A stretch of 64,000 bases of DNA from positions 99,510 through 163,509 of the IMG/VR virus record IMGVR_UViG_3300021404_000005. One strand, given 5' to 3'. Source of the DNA: a virus. Numbering within the stretch: the stretch's first letter is position 1; every line of letters starts with the position of its first letter. The notes beneath the pieces were generated by a model. It searched no databases and was not told the DNA's origin. It saw nothing but the letters and a program-made list of their open reading frames with translations. A program made the position numbers and the translations under genes. Shown here piece after piece: positions 22,067 through 28,926 of this stretch.

Positions 22067-22582
22067 CTAGAAGAATGAAACGAGTGCCAGCACTCTAGGC
22101 CCTGGCTGCTCAGCAGGGTCGAATTCCAGTTGCATGAGCGTGACAGCGCGATTAAGAATCGCGTCGTAAGAGTTCAAGGTAGCGGGGTCGAACCAGTTAC
22201 GATTAATTTCCAGGATGTCGTAACCTGACCCTAGCTTTATGCCAAAGGCCCACTGGTCATAATCATATGATGCGCCCCGGCTATCGAAAACCAGCTTGTC
22301 AATGCCAGCGGCCTGCTCGGCCGCTTTCTTGCGTGCGAAGTAGTCACTAGCGGACGACGCCCGATACTCTTCTGTGAATCCTGCCATCTCTCGTAGAAGA
22401 TAGTCACCTGCTTGCTCAGCAAAACCCTCGTCCTCAGAATCGTCGGGGTAACCGTCTTCGTTCAGCTTCACCCAGGACGGCCACGCTGTCTCGTACTTAC
22501 CAGCCTTGTTGAACTTCCAGCCGGCTTCCGACCCGCCAAGGTCGTAGCCATACACTACCGTCACGTCTAGGGAGCGTCCCAC
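22067..22582 (-). CDS. Hypothetical protein
   Basis: 171 residues from GTG 22582. DVTVVYGYDLGGSEAGWKF start; acidic middle; C-terminal YDAILNRAVTLMQLEF. The GGGAATACTT motif lies 45-55 bases upstream. Not recognised. Confidence 0.6.
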   Translation of the reverse strand: MGRSLDVTVVYGYDLGGSEAGWKFNKAGKYETAWPSWVKLNEDGYPDDSEDEGFAEQAGDYLLREMAGFTEEYRASSASDYFARKKAAEQAAGIDKLVFDSRGASYDYDQWAFGIKLGSGYDILEINRNWFDPATLNSYDAILNRAVTLMQLEFDPAEQPGPRVLALVSFF

Positions 22583-22621
22583 AGTGGTCCTCTCGTAGTC
22601 TCGACCGATGCCAACAACTTG

Positions 22622-22792
22622 TCAGTCGGAAGTATTCCCGTAGTTATGAAGGACGTATTCGAGCATTTCTTCAATAGCGTCTATAGCACCGAAGTTGTAA
22701 GCCTCAGCCACTTCATCGAATCGGGAATCGGCTAGCTTTCTTTCATAACGATTCTTTGCTTGCTCTAGGAACTGCTTGATGTACGCGTCCAT
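22622..22792 (-). CDS. Hypothetical helical protein
   Basis: 56 residues (MDAYIKQFLEQAKNRYERKL...), all helix. Its last codons contain the GGGAATACTT motif. TAATG coupling upstream. Confidence 0.55.
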   Translation of the reverse strand: MDAYIKQFLEQAKNRYERKLADSRFDEVAEAYNFGAIDAIEEMLEYVLHNYGNTSD

Positions 22793-22962
22793 TACAGGTC
22801 CTTAACATCAGTCATATCATCCGGATAAACCTGTCCGAATACGTACGGTGGAAGCTGGCTCATCAGTGCTTCTAGCGTGCCGAGCCCAATCTCACTGTTG
22901 TCCGGGTCCGTCGTAAATCCCGAGCACATCACGCTGATGAACTTAGCCGTAACATTCTTCAT
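22792..22962 (-). CDS. Hypothetical small protein
   Basis: 56 residues (MKNVTAKFISVMCSGFTTDPD...). TAATG overlap with the downstream gene. Not recognised. Confidence 0.55.
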   Translation of the reverse strand: MKNVTAKFISVMCSGFTTDPDNSEIGLGTLEALMSQLPPYVFGQVYPDDMTDVKDL

Positions 22963-22996
22963 GTCAGCATTCCCCTCCTAAAAAGCGATTAGGCAA

Positions 22997-23389
22997 CTAG
23001 TTGTCATTAAACTTGACTAGCAAGTCTCTCGGGAAGTAGACAAACAAATCCTCTAGGTAGTTCTCATGAAAGCACCACCCTACCGGATAAAGCTCTTCAA
23101 CGCCTAGAAGCTCACGCAGAGCGTGGACGCCGTAGTCCCTGTTTTCCTTATCGTTTTCGCCTGTGAAAACCACTTGAACCTTACCGTCTTCAGTGAAGTG
23201 CCCGTAAGGGTTGTACTCACAGCTCCACTCGTTCCAGCACTCACAAGAGAACCGGGTAACTACTCCCTGCTTCCACAGTGCTTTAAGCAGCTTAACCATG
23301 CCGCTATCCACACGGATGCGCTTGTAGGGTGCCCATGGCGGGGCGCTGACTCTTGATTGGGTGTGTTGCCAGCCGTTAGCTGCGAGCAT
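22997..23389 (-). CDS. Hypothetical protein
   Basis: 130 residues from ATG 23389 after GGGGAGG. VVTRFSCECWNEWSCEYNP has three Cys in a possible metal site; VQVVFTGENDKENRDYGVHAL follows. CACTTGTTGAC lies ~30 bases before the start, a motif also found before 31869. Confidence 0.6.
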   Translation of the reverse strand: MLAANGWQHTQSRVSAPPWAPYKRIRVDSGMVKLLKALWKQGVVTRFSCECWNEWSCEYNPYGHFTEDGKVQVVFTGENDKENRDYGVHALRELLGVEELYPVGWCFHENYLEDLFVYFPRDLLVKFNDN

Positions 23390-23434
23390 CGAGCAATCCT
23401 CCCCTAAAACCCTATTAGTCAACAAGTGAACAGA

Positions 23435-23581
23435 TTACGGACGCCTGGCTTCTACAATCAGTCGCGCCATCGGTATCGCGAGAAATATGAACCAGGGGCT
23501 ATGTGTGATAACCACCATAGTGACCATGATGGCGTACAGGCTTACTATTAGAATTGCGCAGGCCCACGGTTTCGTAATCAC
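23435..23581 (-). CDS. Small membrane protein
   Basis: 48 residues from GTG 23581. Two hydrophobic segments (about 6-24 and 28-42) and a basic tail. GTGA coupling upstream. Confidence 0.5.
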   Translation of the reverse strand: MITKPWACAILIVSLYAIMVTMVVITHSPWFIFLAIPMARLIVEARRP

Positions 23582-23817
23582 ATGACTTCCAGCAACATTC
23601 CGGCCACTTCATCATTAGAGATTTCCAGTAGCCGAGCCACTATCTGCATAAGCACGCCGCTGATAGTCATAGACCCCAGAAGCATCTCCGTAACGCGGTC
23701 AGGCTCCCGGATAAAGGTGGCTAGCTTGTCCCGGACGGCACTATCGTCGTCATTGGCCACCATCAAGGCGATACCCACGGCTTCGCGGTCTACGACATCC
23801 TGACGTTCGTCACTCAT
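23578..23817 (-). CDS. Hypothetical protein
   Basis: 79 residues, acidic and helical (GVLMQIVARLLEISNDEVAG). ATGA coupling to the upstream gene. Not recognised. Confidence 0.55.
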   Translation of the reverse strand: MSDERQDVVDREAVGIALMVANDDDSAVRDKLATFIREPDRVTEMLLGSMTISGVLMQIVARLLEISNDEVAGMLLEVM

Positions 23818-24071
23818 GAGGTCTCCAGCACTGTGAAAGAGCTACGGCGCACGTAAAACAGTGCGTTTTCCCGCAACCCGAATTTACGCTCCATGCCATC
23901 CGGCCATAGCTCGTAAGCAACGCCATCGGGCCAGTGCTCTTGTACCGTACACTCAGTAAGGTCGTATCGCTGGTGAGGGTCACAGTAACCTGCAACGCGA
24001 TACTCACCGTGCGCGTAGTCGATGCTACCGTGGTAGCGGACTAGGGTCTCTAGTGCAACACGCTCTGTCAT
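23814..24071 (-). CDS. Hypothetical protein
   Basis: 85 residues, aromatic, with GYCDPHQRYDLTEC. Beta-type; ATGA and TAATG junctions. Not recognised. Confidence 0.55.
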   Translation of the reverse strand: MTERVALETLVRYHGSIDYAHGEYRVAGYCDPHQRYDLTECTVQEHWPDGVAYELWPDGMERKFGLRENALFYVRRSSFTVLETS

Positions 24072-24328
24072 TACAGGTACTCCCAGGTTATTAGCAGGCC
24101 CTTAACGGCACCGTGGTGCGGACACCAAACCTTGCCGTCTAGCAGCTTCTGGTGGCAGCCCTCGCAAACGAATTTAGCGGTAAGCCAGCCACAGTCTGCG
24201 CACTTAGGGCGGATATGGTATGCGCTGGGGTGTCCGCAATCTCGCCTGATAATCGACGGCAACGCACACGGAGGGACGTTATCTAGGTCGATGCCCTCAA
24301 TTACGACTTCTTCTATTGCTGCTGTCAT
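24071..24328 (-). CDS. Double zinc-site protein
   Basis: 85 residues from ATG 24328 (the 24364 form overlaps the next gene). DCGHPSAYHI, KCADCGW, VCEGCHQ, WCPHH give two likely Cys/His zinc sites. Confidence 0.6.
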   Translation of the reverse strand: MTAAIEEVVIEGIDLDNVPPCALPSIIRRDCGHPSAYHIRPKCADCGWLTAKFVCEGCHQKLLDGKVWCPHHGAVKGLLITWEYL

Positions 24329-25107
24329 TAGAACCCCGTGATAACTCGTATCGTCTTTCGCCACATCGGGTCATTGGGATGCCAAGTAGGCCCGTAAACA
24401 GGGTCAGCTTCGGTGTTTTGCTTGATTGAATCGTGAACCGGATTGGTGAAAGGCGTATTCTTGCCACCCCTGAAGACCGGAATCCCGAATGTCTTCTCCA
24501 AGTCGTCAGTAACGTCCTTGGGGGTGTTATGCACTACGAACAGGTGGGTTAGTGTGGCCTTTTCGCACCGGAAGCCCTTTTCCCCAATTACGACGCGACT
24601 GCTACCCTCAATACGCCCCGCCACTGGCCAGTAAACAGCACTACCGCTTCTATCCATGGCGAAATCAGCGTCTGCTGGCAGGTCCCAGTAGGCCCAGATG
24701 CCACACCCGCACTCATCCGGCTTGTCCAGTACTCGCGGGCAGTTAATAACTGCGGAAACTCTAGAGGGCCAGCCACCGATAAAAGGCCACCCCACTGATT
24801 CATCGCGTGAGCACTTAGCTTCCATGACCTTAGTGGGCCATTGCTGCCCCCACTTACCGAACAGTCCATGAGAACAACGGCACGCACCACCAGAATACCA
24901 AGACGAGTGGTAACCGAGCCGTTTAAGCAGCTCCTCAGAACTGTAACTGTATGCGTCGAACCTATCGTATGCGTCCATAGCATTGTTCATAATCCGGCAC
25001 GTGTTGTTATGCCGCCGGAAATTCCAAGAGCGGTAGCCGATGACCTTACCTAGCCCCAGGTCCCAGCCATCGGGTTCCCGCTTTTCTGTAAAGCCCTCTA
25101 GCGGCAT
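24328..25107 (-). CDS. Conserved family protein, copy 2 (CGCGIWAYW)
   Basis: 259 residues. Same blocks as copies 1 and 3: GWDLGLGKVIGYRSW, KWGQQWPTKVMEAKC, ECGCGIWAYWD, RVVIGEKGFRCEKATL. An extra Cys pair (GGACRCSHG) lies before the middle. Function unknown. Confidence 0.7.
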   Translation of the reverse strand: MPLEGFTEKREPDGWDLGLGKVIGYRSWNFRRHNNTCRIMNNAMDAYDRFDAYSYSSEELLKRLGYHSSWYSGGACRCSHGLFGKWGQQWPTKVMEAKCSRDESVGWPFIGGWPSRVSAVINCPRVLDKPDECGCGIWAYWDLPADADFAMDRSGSAVYWPVAGRIEGSSRVVIGEKGFRCEKATLTHLFVVHNTPKDVTDDLEKTFGIPVFRGGKNTPFTNPVHDSIKQNTEADPVYGPTWHPNDPMWRKTIRVITGF

Positions 25108-25262
25108 TACTCCCCCTCTTGAAGCGCTTCTAGCTCTTCGACTTTCTTAGCCGTTATCGCCAGCTTCTTTGCAAGCATTCGCACTGTTGCCCTGAGGTCA
25201 GCGGCTTCTTCCTTTAGGCACTTTAGCAGTTCAATTTCTAGTTCAGATTGCTTCTCCGGCAC
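25107..25262 (-). CDS. Coiled-coil microprotein
   Basis: 51 residues from GTG 25262 after AGGAG. Nearly continuous heptad-type helix (LEIELLKCLKEEAADLRATV). Longer start at 25316 overlaps the lipoprotein gene and is less likely. Confidence 0.5.
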   Translation of the reverse strand: MPEKQSELEIELLKCLKEEAADLRATVRMLAKKLAITAKKVEELEALQEGE

Positions 25263-25272
25263 TTTATGGCTC

Positions 25273-25701
25273 CTACTTAGCGAATGCCTTGCAGAACTGC
25301 TTGCCAGCAGCGTCACTCAGCGCGTTCTTGGAGTACACCGTGACGGTGTAGCCCTTGGTGGACGTAGCCGAGCACACCGACTTGTAGGACGCCGGGATAT
25401 CGGTCACCTGCGTAACCGTGACGTGCTTCTGGTGCGTGGCGACCTTGGTAAGCTCGTGGCACTGGGAACTAGCCGTAAGGCCGTCTACGGTACCGTGGAA
25501 GTCCAGGTAAGCGGTAATGCCCTTGGCGGTCAGGCTGACAGCACAGTCAGCGGCGGGCACTGCCCCGCCAGCAACGCCCACGTTTTCTAGCTTGACCTTG
25601 TGCGTAGCACCGGAGCTGTTGTGAGCAGGGCCACATGCAGTGAGCGAGATACCCACGATGCCCGCCGCCACAACGCCGCCGATGACAATCTTACGGTTCA
25701 T
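25273..25701 (-). CDS. Lipoprotein
   Basis: 142 residues. Basic start, hydrophobic stretch and lipobox LTAC (Cys ~23). Mature part has four Cys (ADCAVS, SQCHEL, SVCSAT, QFCKAF), suggesting disulfides outside the cell. Second lipoprotein of the window; could modify host surface properties such as superinfection, by inference. Confidence 0.7.
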   Translation of the reverse strand: MNRKIVIGGVVAAGIVGISLTACGPAHNSSGATHKVKLENVGVAGGAVPAADCAVSLTAKGITAYLDFHGTVDGLTASSQCHELTKVATHQKHVTVTQVTDIPASYKSVCSATSTKGYTVTVYSKNALSDAAGKQFCKAFAK

Positions 25702-25880
25702 GACTTTGTCCCCTTAAATGCGTCACGCGCTTCTCGTCGCGCTTTACTGATTTGTTCCCTGCGCTTCTTACTGTGCATGAGAGAGATGTCGAACCTGTTG
25801 AAGAAAGACAGTAGGAACACGTAGTAGTCGCTGTTGATGCTCAGGTAGAACGAACCCTTGTCTATCTTAATCCTGTTCAT
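25698..25880 (-). CDS. Basic small protein
   Basis: 60 residues: beta segment (FYLSINSDYYVFLLSFFNRF) then a basic helix (SKKRREQISKARREARD). ATGA overlap with the lipoprotein. GGAGG sits in the loop of a small CACC/GGTG hairpin before its ATG. Confidence 0.55.
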   Translation of the reverse strand: MNRIKIDKGSFYLSINSDYYVFLLSFFNRFDISLMHSKKRREQISKARREARDAFKGTKS

Positions 25881-25927
25881 GGTGTCACCTCCCGGTGCAC
25901 TAACAACGAACTTGCCAAGAGTATTCC
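25881..25927 (-). promoter_or_regulatory. TAGGAATACTC motif and leader
   Basis: TAGGAATACTC starts at the upstream stop codon. The leader begins TTGGCAAGTTCGTTG, similar to the leader at 13845-13900, and ends with GGAGG before ATG 25880. Confidence 0.4.
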
Positions 25928-26190
25928 TACCGCCCTGGTACAGGCGGCCCTGGTGACAGCCTTTTTCCGCCGGTATCCACGTCCACCCACGGTTCCTCGT
26001 CCGCTAGCCCTCTAGCGCCGGGAGGGTGCCCAAAGGCCGTAGGAGGCTTAGGCTCAGGAACCAGCAAGCCAGCCTCACGCAAGGCAGTAACAATCTGCTC
26101 TGCTACGGGAGCCACCTGAGCACTTCCGGTAACGCCCATTTCTCGCAGAGCATCACGGACAATCACCTTGGCTATTAGGTCGATGTTCAT
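25927..26190 (-). CDS. Hypothetical protein
   Basis: 87 residues: helical first half (LIAKVIVRDALREMG), Pro/Gly-rich second half likely disordered. Not recognised. Confidence 0.55.
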   Translation of the reverse strand: MNIDLIAKVIVRDALREMGVTGSAQVAPVAEQIVTALREAGLLVPEPKPPTAFGHPPGARGLADEEPWVDVDTGGKRLSPGPPVPGR

Positions 26191-26945
26191 TTAGTACTCC
26201 TATAGCTCGCATAAGCCGCTGCCAGGTTATTGATTGAGCTTTCGAGCGGTACGTCAATTCCTGCTTGCGTTAGGCCGTAACTAACTAGGTCAATAACGCT
26301 AACGCCTATTAGTTCTTCAATCTCCGCTCTAACTTGGGTTTGCTTACTTGCTATGAACCCGCCTCCTATAATAGGTTCAGGAATTGCGAGATTCTTGATT
26401 ACTGCTTTCTGGCAGCGGAATCCTCTTTCACCAATAATGGTGCGTCCGAATCCCTCGATAATGCCCTTTAGGGGCACATCCAAACCTGCAATAGGACACT
26501 TGTACCACGCCTCATTGAGGTCTCGAATCCAATTTACGTCGTCTACCCCTGTATATTGGGCGGTATCGTACGGTGCAGCTTCAATCTTGTGATATTCCGC
26601 GCTCAACTGTCGATGCGGATAGATACATCCGAGTGGCTCGTGTGCTTCCCAGTACGCCCAGAATCCACACCCGCAGTTTTCGCTAGGAACCGATTCGTGA
26701 GGACTGTTACAAAGACGGGCATCCGGATTTTCAATCCAGTTCTGCGTCATGGCGTATCTGCATGAAGCTTCCTGCACGGCAGAAGACCAGTGTCCTCCCC
26801 AATGTCCCGTAACCCTGAAACTAACCTCTGACAGCTCCGGGCCGGGATTACTGACTTCCATCGTCCATGAACGAAAACCGTAGACACTTCCGGCTGCGAA
26901 ATCCCAGTCTCCGTCTTCGCTGAAACCCTTCATGCCCGTAGTCAT
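26187..26945 (-). CDS. Conserved family protein, copy 3 (CGCGFWAYW)
   Basis: 252 residues from ATG 26945 (AAAGGG upstream). GFSEDGDWDFAAGSVYGFRSW, GHWGGHWSSAVQEASC, CGCGFWAYWE, GRTIIGERGFRCQKAVI match copies 1 and 2. C-terminal ~70 residues are helical. Function unknown. Confidence 0.7.
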   Translation of the reverse strand: MTTGMKGFSEDGDWDFAAGSVYGFRSWTMEVSNPGPELSEVSFRVTGHWGGHWSSAVQEASCRYAMTQNWIENPDARLCNSPHESVPSENCGCGFWAYWEAHEPLGCIYPHRQLSAEYHKIEAAPYDTAQYTGVDDVNWIRDLNEAWYKCPIAGLDVPLKGIIEGFGRTIIGERGFRCQKAVIKNLAIPEPIIGGGFIASKQTQVRAEIEELIGVSVIDLVSYGLTQAGIDVPLESSINNLAAAYASYRSTK

Positions 26946-27142
26946 CAGATAACCCTTTCGCCGTCCTTGCGAAGCTCGAATTGACCACCGGGACACCGTA
27001 GTGTGTAAGCACCGCTCTTAGCTGTGAAATCGATAGCGTCGAGTGGTTGCCAGGTCTCCAGAAGTTCTAGCATTTCGTGCACAACACCTTCCGGAACTTC
27101 CAGAAGCGCCTTTAGGTATTCGTGCATTGCGGCATAGGTCAC
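26945..27142 (-). CDS. Hypothetical protein
   Basis: 65 residues; helix then GAYTLRCPGGQFELRKDGE, a small beta unit. TAATG-type junctions. Not recognised. Confidence 0.55.
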   Translation of the reverse strand: MTYAAMHEYLKALLEVPEGVVHEMLELLETWQPLDAIDFTAKSGAYTLRCPGGQFELRKDGERVI

Positions 27143-27420
27143 TAGTCACCACCTGCCTTACGGTGCGCTTTCAGCTGCCCCAGCACTTCCTTGCGCCAGG
27201 TGAACAATAGCGCCTCACAGTCTTCCAAGGCGTACAACTTGTCGTAGTAGTCGTCTATAGCGTCAGAACGAGTCAGATAGTGCGTAATGAGCTTGCCTAT
27301 TAGCAGGCGAGTAGCTTCGTCGTCCAATCCTCGTGCCAGGTTAAGCAACGACGTAGTTACGATGTCTGTATAGTCTACAGTCTCGACTGTTTCGCGCATC
27401 ATTCGATATCGCTCGTTCAC
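27142..27420 (-). CDS. Hypothetical helical protein
   Basis: 92 residues, all-alpha (LLNLARGLDDEATRLLIGKL). ATGA overlap upstream. Not recognised. Confidence 0.55.
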   Translation of the reverse strand: MNERYRMMRETVETVDYTDIVTTSLLNLARGLDDEATRLLIGKLITHYLTRSDAIDDYYDKLYALEDCEALLFTWRKEVLGQLKAHRKAGGD

Positions 27421-27632
27421 AGCGGAACTTCCTCCAGCATGAGACCCGTAACGCGGTAGCGCTTGGCATTGCCGTAACTGTCCAGGACCTGACGAACGCC
27501 GTTATCCTGAAGACGCTCATAAACAGTCCATTCACCGTTAGGCCCTGCGAGCCACATGTAACCGTCTTCCTCGCGACTGTCACCGGGCTTGAACGCGCCA
27601 CCGGAAATGATTACTGAGTGCGGGGGTGTCAT
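27417..27632 (-). CDS. Hypothetical beta-rich protein
   Basis: 71 residues (GGAFKPGDSREEDGYMWLAG, RYRVTGLMLEEVPL). SH3-like pattern of short strands. Abuts the next ATG. Confidence 0.55.
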   Translation of the reverse strand: MTPPHSVIISGGAFKPGDSREEDGYMWLAGPNGEWTVYERLQDNGVRQVLDSYGNAKRYRVTGLMLEEVPL

Positions 27633-27850
27633 TACTGCTCCTGTATGTATTCGATGTGGGAACGCCTGAGGTAACGAGTGCAGCCATCTCGGATGACGAA
27701 CTCGTTACCGTAGTCTGCGCGTTCAAGGATACCCGCGTAAACAAGGGCAACGCGTACGCGCTTACCTTCGTAGTCCTTCAGCTTTTCGAGTGGGATGGCA
27801 GACAAGTCATTGCATGGGCCACCCCATTCCCGTATCCAGAACTCAGTCAT
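27632..27850 (-). CDS. Hypothetical beta-rich protein
   Basis: 72 residues. YEGKRVRVALVYAGILERAD and RYLRRSHIEYIQEQ suggest a small barrel. Not recognised. Confidence 0.55.
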   Translation of the reverse strand: MTEFWIREWGGPCNDLSAIPLEKLKDYEGKRVRVALVYAGILERADYGNEFVIRDGCTRYLRRSHIEYIQEQ

Positions 27851-28056
27851 TAAATCTCCGTAACTGTCTTAGTCGTGCGCACGACCCGGAATTCCCAGCC
27901 CTTAGGGCCAGCGGACAGCCGCCACCGGTTTACGGTGGCGACCATCTCAGCTAGTTCCACATCAGTGGCAGAGCGCTTGGAGTACCCTACAGGCGTCCAG
28001 CTATGACGCTCAGCCGGACGACGCTCTTCCACGTGAAAGGAATCTTCCAGAACCAT
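27850..28056 (-). CDS. Hypothetical protein
   Basis: 68 residues from ATG 28056, one base from the Ku stop. Basic; KGWEFRVVRTTKTVTEI ending. Not recognised. Confidence 0.55.
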   Translation of the reverse strand: MVLEDSFHVEERRPAERHSWTPVGYSKRSATDVELAEMVATVNRWRLSAGPKGWEFRVVRTTKTVTEI

Positions 28057-28899
28057 TTAGGCGACACTCTTCCTACGCGACTTAGGCTTGTCCGCCTTAC
28101 TTGCGTCGATGGTCTGCTGGATTGCAGTCATCATGTCCGTGAAAGAGGTAGCGTCCTTATCCGCACTGATAGCCTCATCAGCCGTTACATGTGTCGGGCC
28201 ATTAGCAATCTTGGCCATGACGATATTCTCAAGGCGCTCAGCGCTCTCGTCCTTGTGCTGCGAGAAATCGAACTCGTCATCAGACAGAGTCTCGATAAGC
28301 TGGTCAGCCAGCGAGTTGTCCTTGTCCGAGAACGTGGCGCTGGGAGCCTCAAAATCAGGCCGCGTCATGTCATTGCCCCAATGAAGCTGGGACAACACCA
28401 GGTAGCCCTCATCGTCTGGCGACAGGATGGCAAGGTGAACGCTGTCGCGCATCGCGAAGCGAAGCACTCCGACCTTCCCAGCACGCTTCAGCGCCGCGTG
28501 AAGCAGCGCGTAGCCCCTGTCGCCCCCGTCACCGGGCTTGACGTGGTAGGACTTGTCGATAGCCTGAGCAGGGATGTCAGACGCCTTGGCGAAGGTGACG
28601 ATTTCCCCGCAGTGCCTCTCGTCCCCCTTGACTTCCGCTAGCTCAGCATCAGTGAGCAGGACATTGCCGCCAGGAATCTCAAAGCCACGCCCGATGTCCT
28701 CCCAGCGAACCTCGTTAAGCTCCCCCCTCTCCCGGTCAGCCTTGGCAACGCGCACGTACTCGATACGAGAGCCATCAGACTTCCGCATCATGTGCAAGCC
28801 GCCGTTCTTGTTGCTCGGGACCACTGAGCCAAGACGGACGGGAAGAGAGAAAGGACCGAAAGAAAAGACGCCTCGGAATGCGGTATGGATGATAACCAC
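28057..28899 (-). CDS. Ku-family DNA-end-binding protein
   Basis: 280 residues from GTG 28899. The N-terminus RGVFSFGPFSLPVRLGSVV matches the bacterial Ku start (S/T-FGLVxVPVKL). Then VLLTDAELAEVKGDER, IVTFAKASDIPAQAIDKSYH, YALLHAALKRAGKVGVLRFA and MRDSVHLAILSPDDEGYLVL follow the Ku core in order. The acidic/basic C-terminal tail (KADKPKSRRKSVA) is like those of bacterial Ku. Ku dimers thread onto DNA ends; mycobacteriophages Omega and Corndog use phage Ku with host ligase D to circularise genomes. No ligase is visible here. Confidence 0.85.
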   Translation of the reverse strand: MVIIHTAFRGVFSFGPFSLPVRLGSVVPSNKNGGLHMMRKSDGSRIEYVRVAKADRERGELNEVRWEDIGRGFEIPGGNVLLTDAELAEVKGDERHCGEIVTFAKASDIPAQAIDKSYHVKPGDGGDRGYALLHAALKRAGKVGVLRFAMRDSVHLAILSPDDEGYLVLSQLHWGNDMTRPDFEAPSATFSDKDNSLADQLIETLSDDEFDFSQHKDESAERLENIVMAKIANGPTHVTADEAISADKDATSFTDMMTAIQQTIDASKADKPKSRRKSVA

Positions 28900-28926
28900 T
28901 CCTTCTTTAAAGACGAACCGGATTAC

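Noticed and set aside
28003-28641. Long plus-strand open frame opposite Ku
   Set aside because: Antisense shadow of a clear Ku gene; its composition reads as reverse-frame sequence and it lacks a ribosome site.
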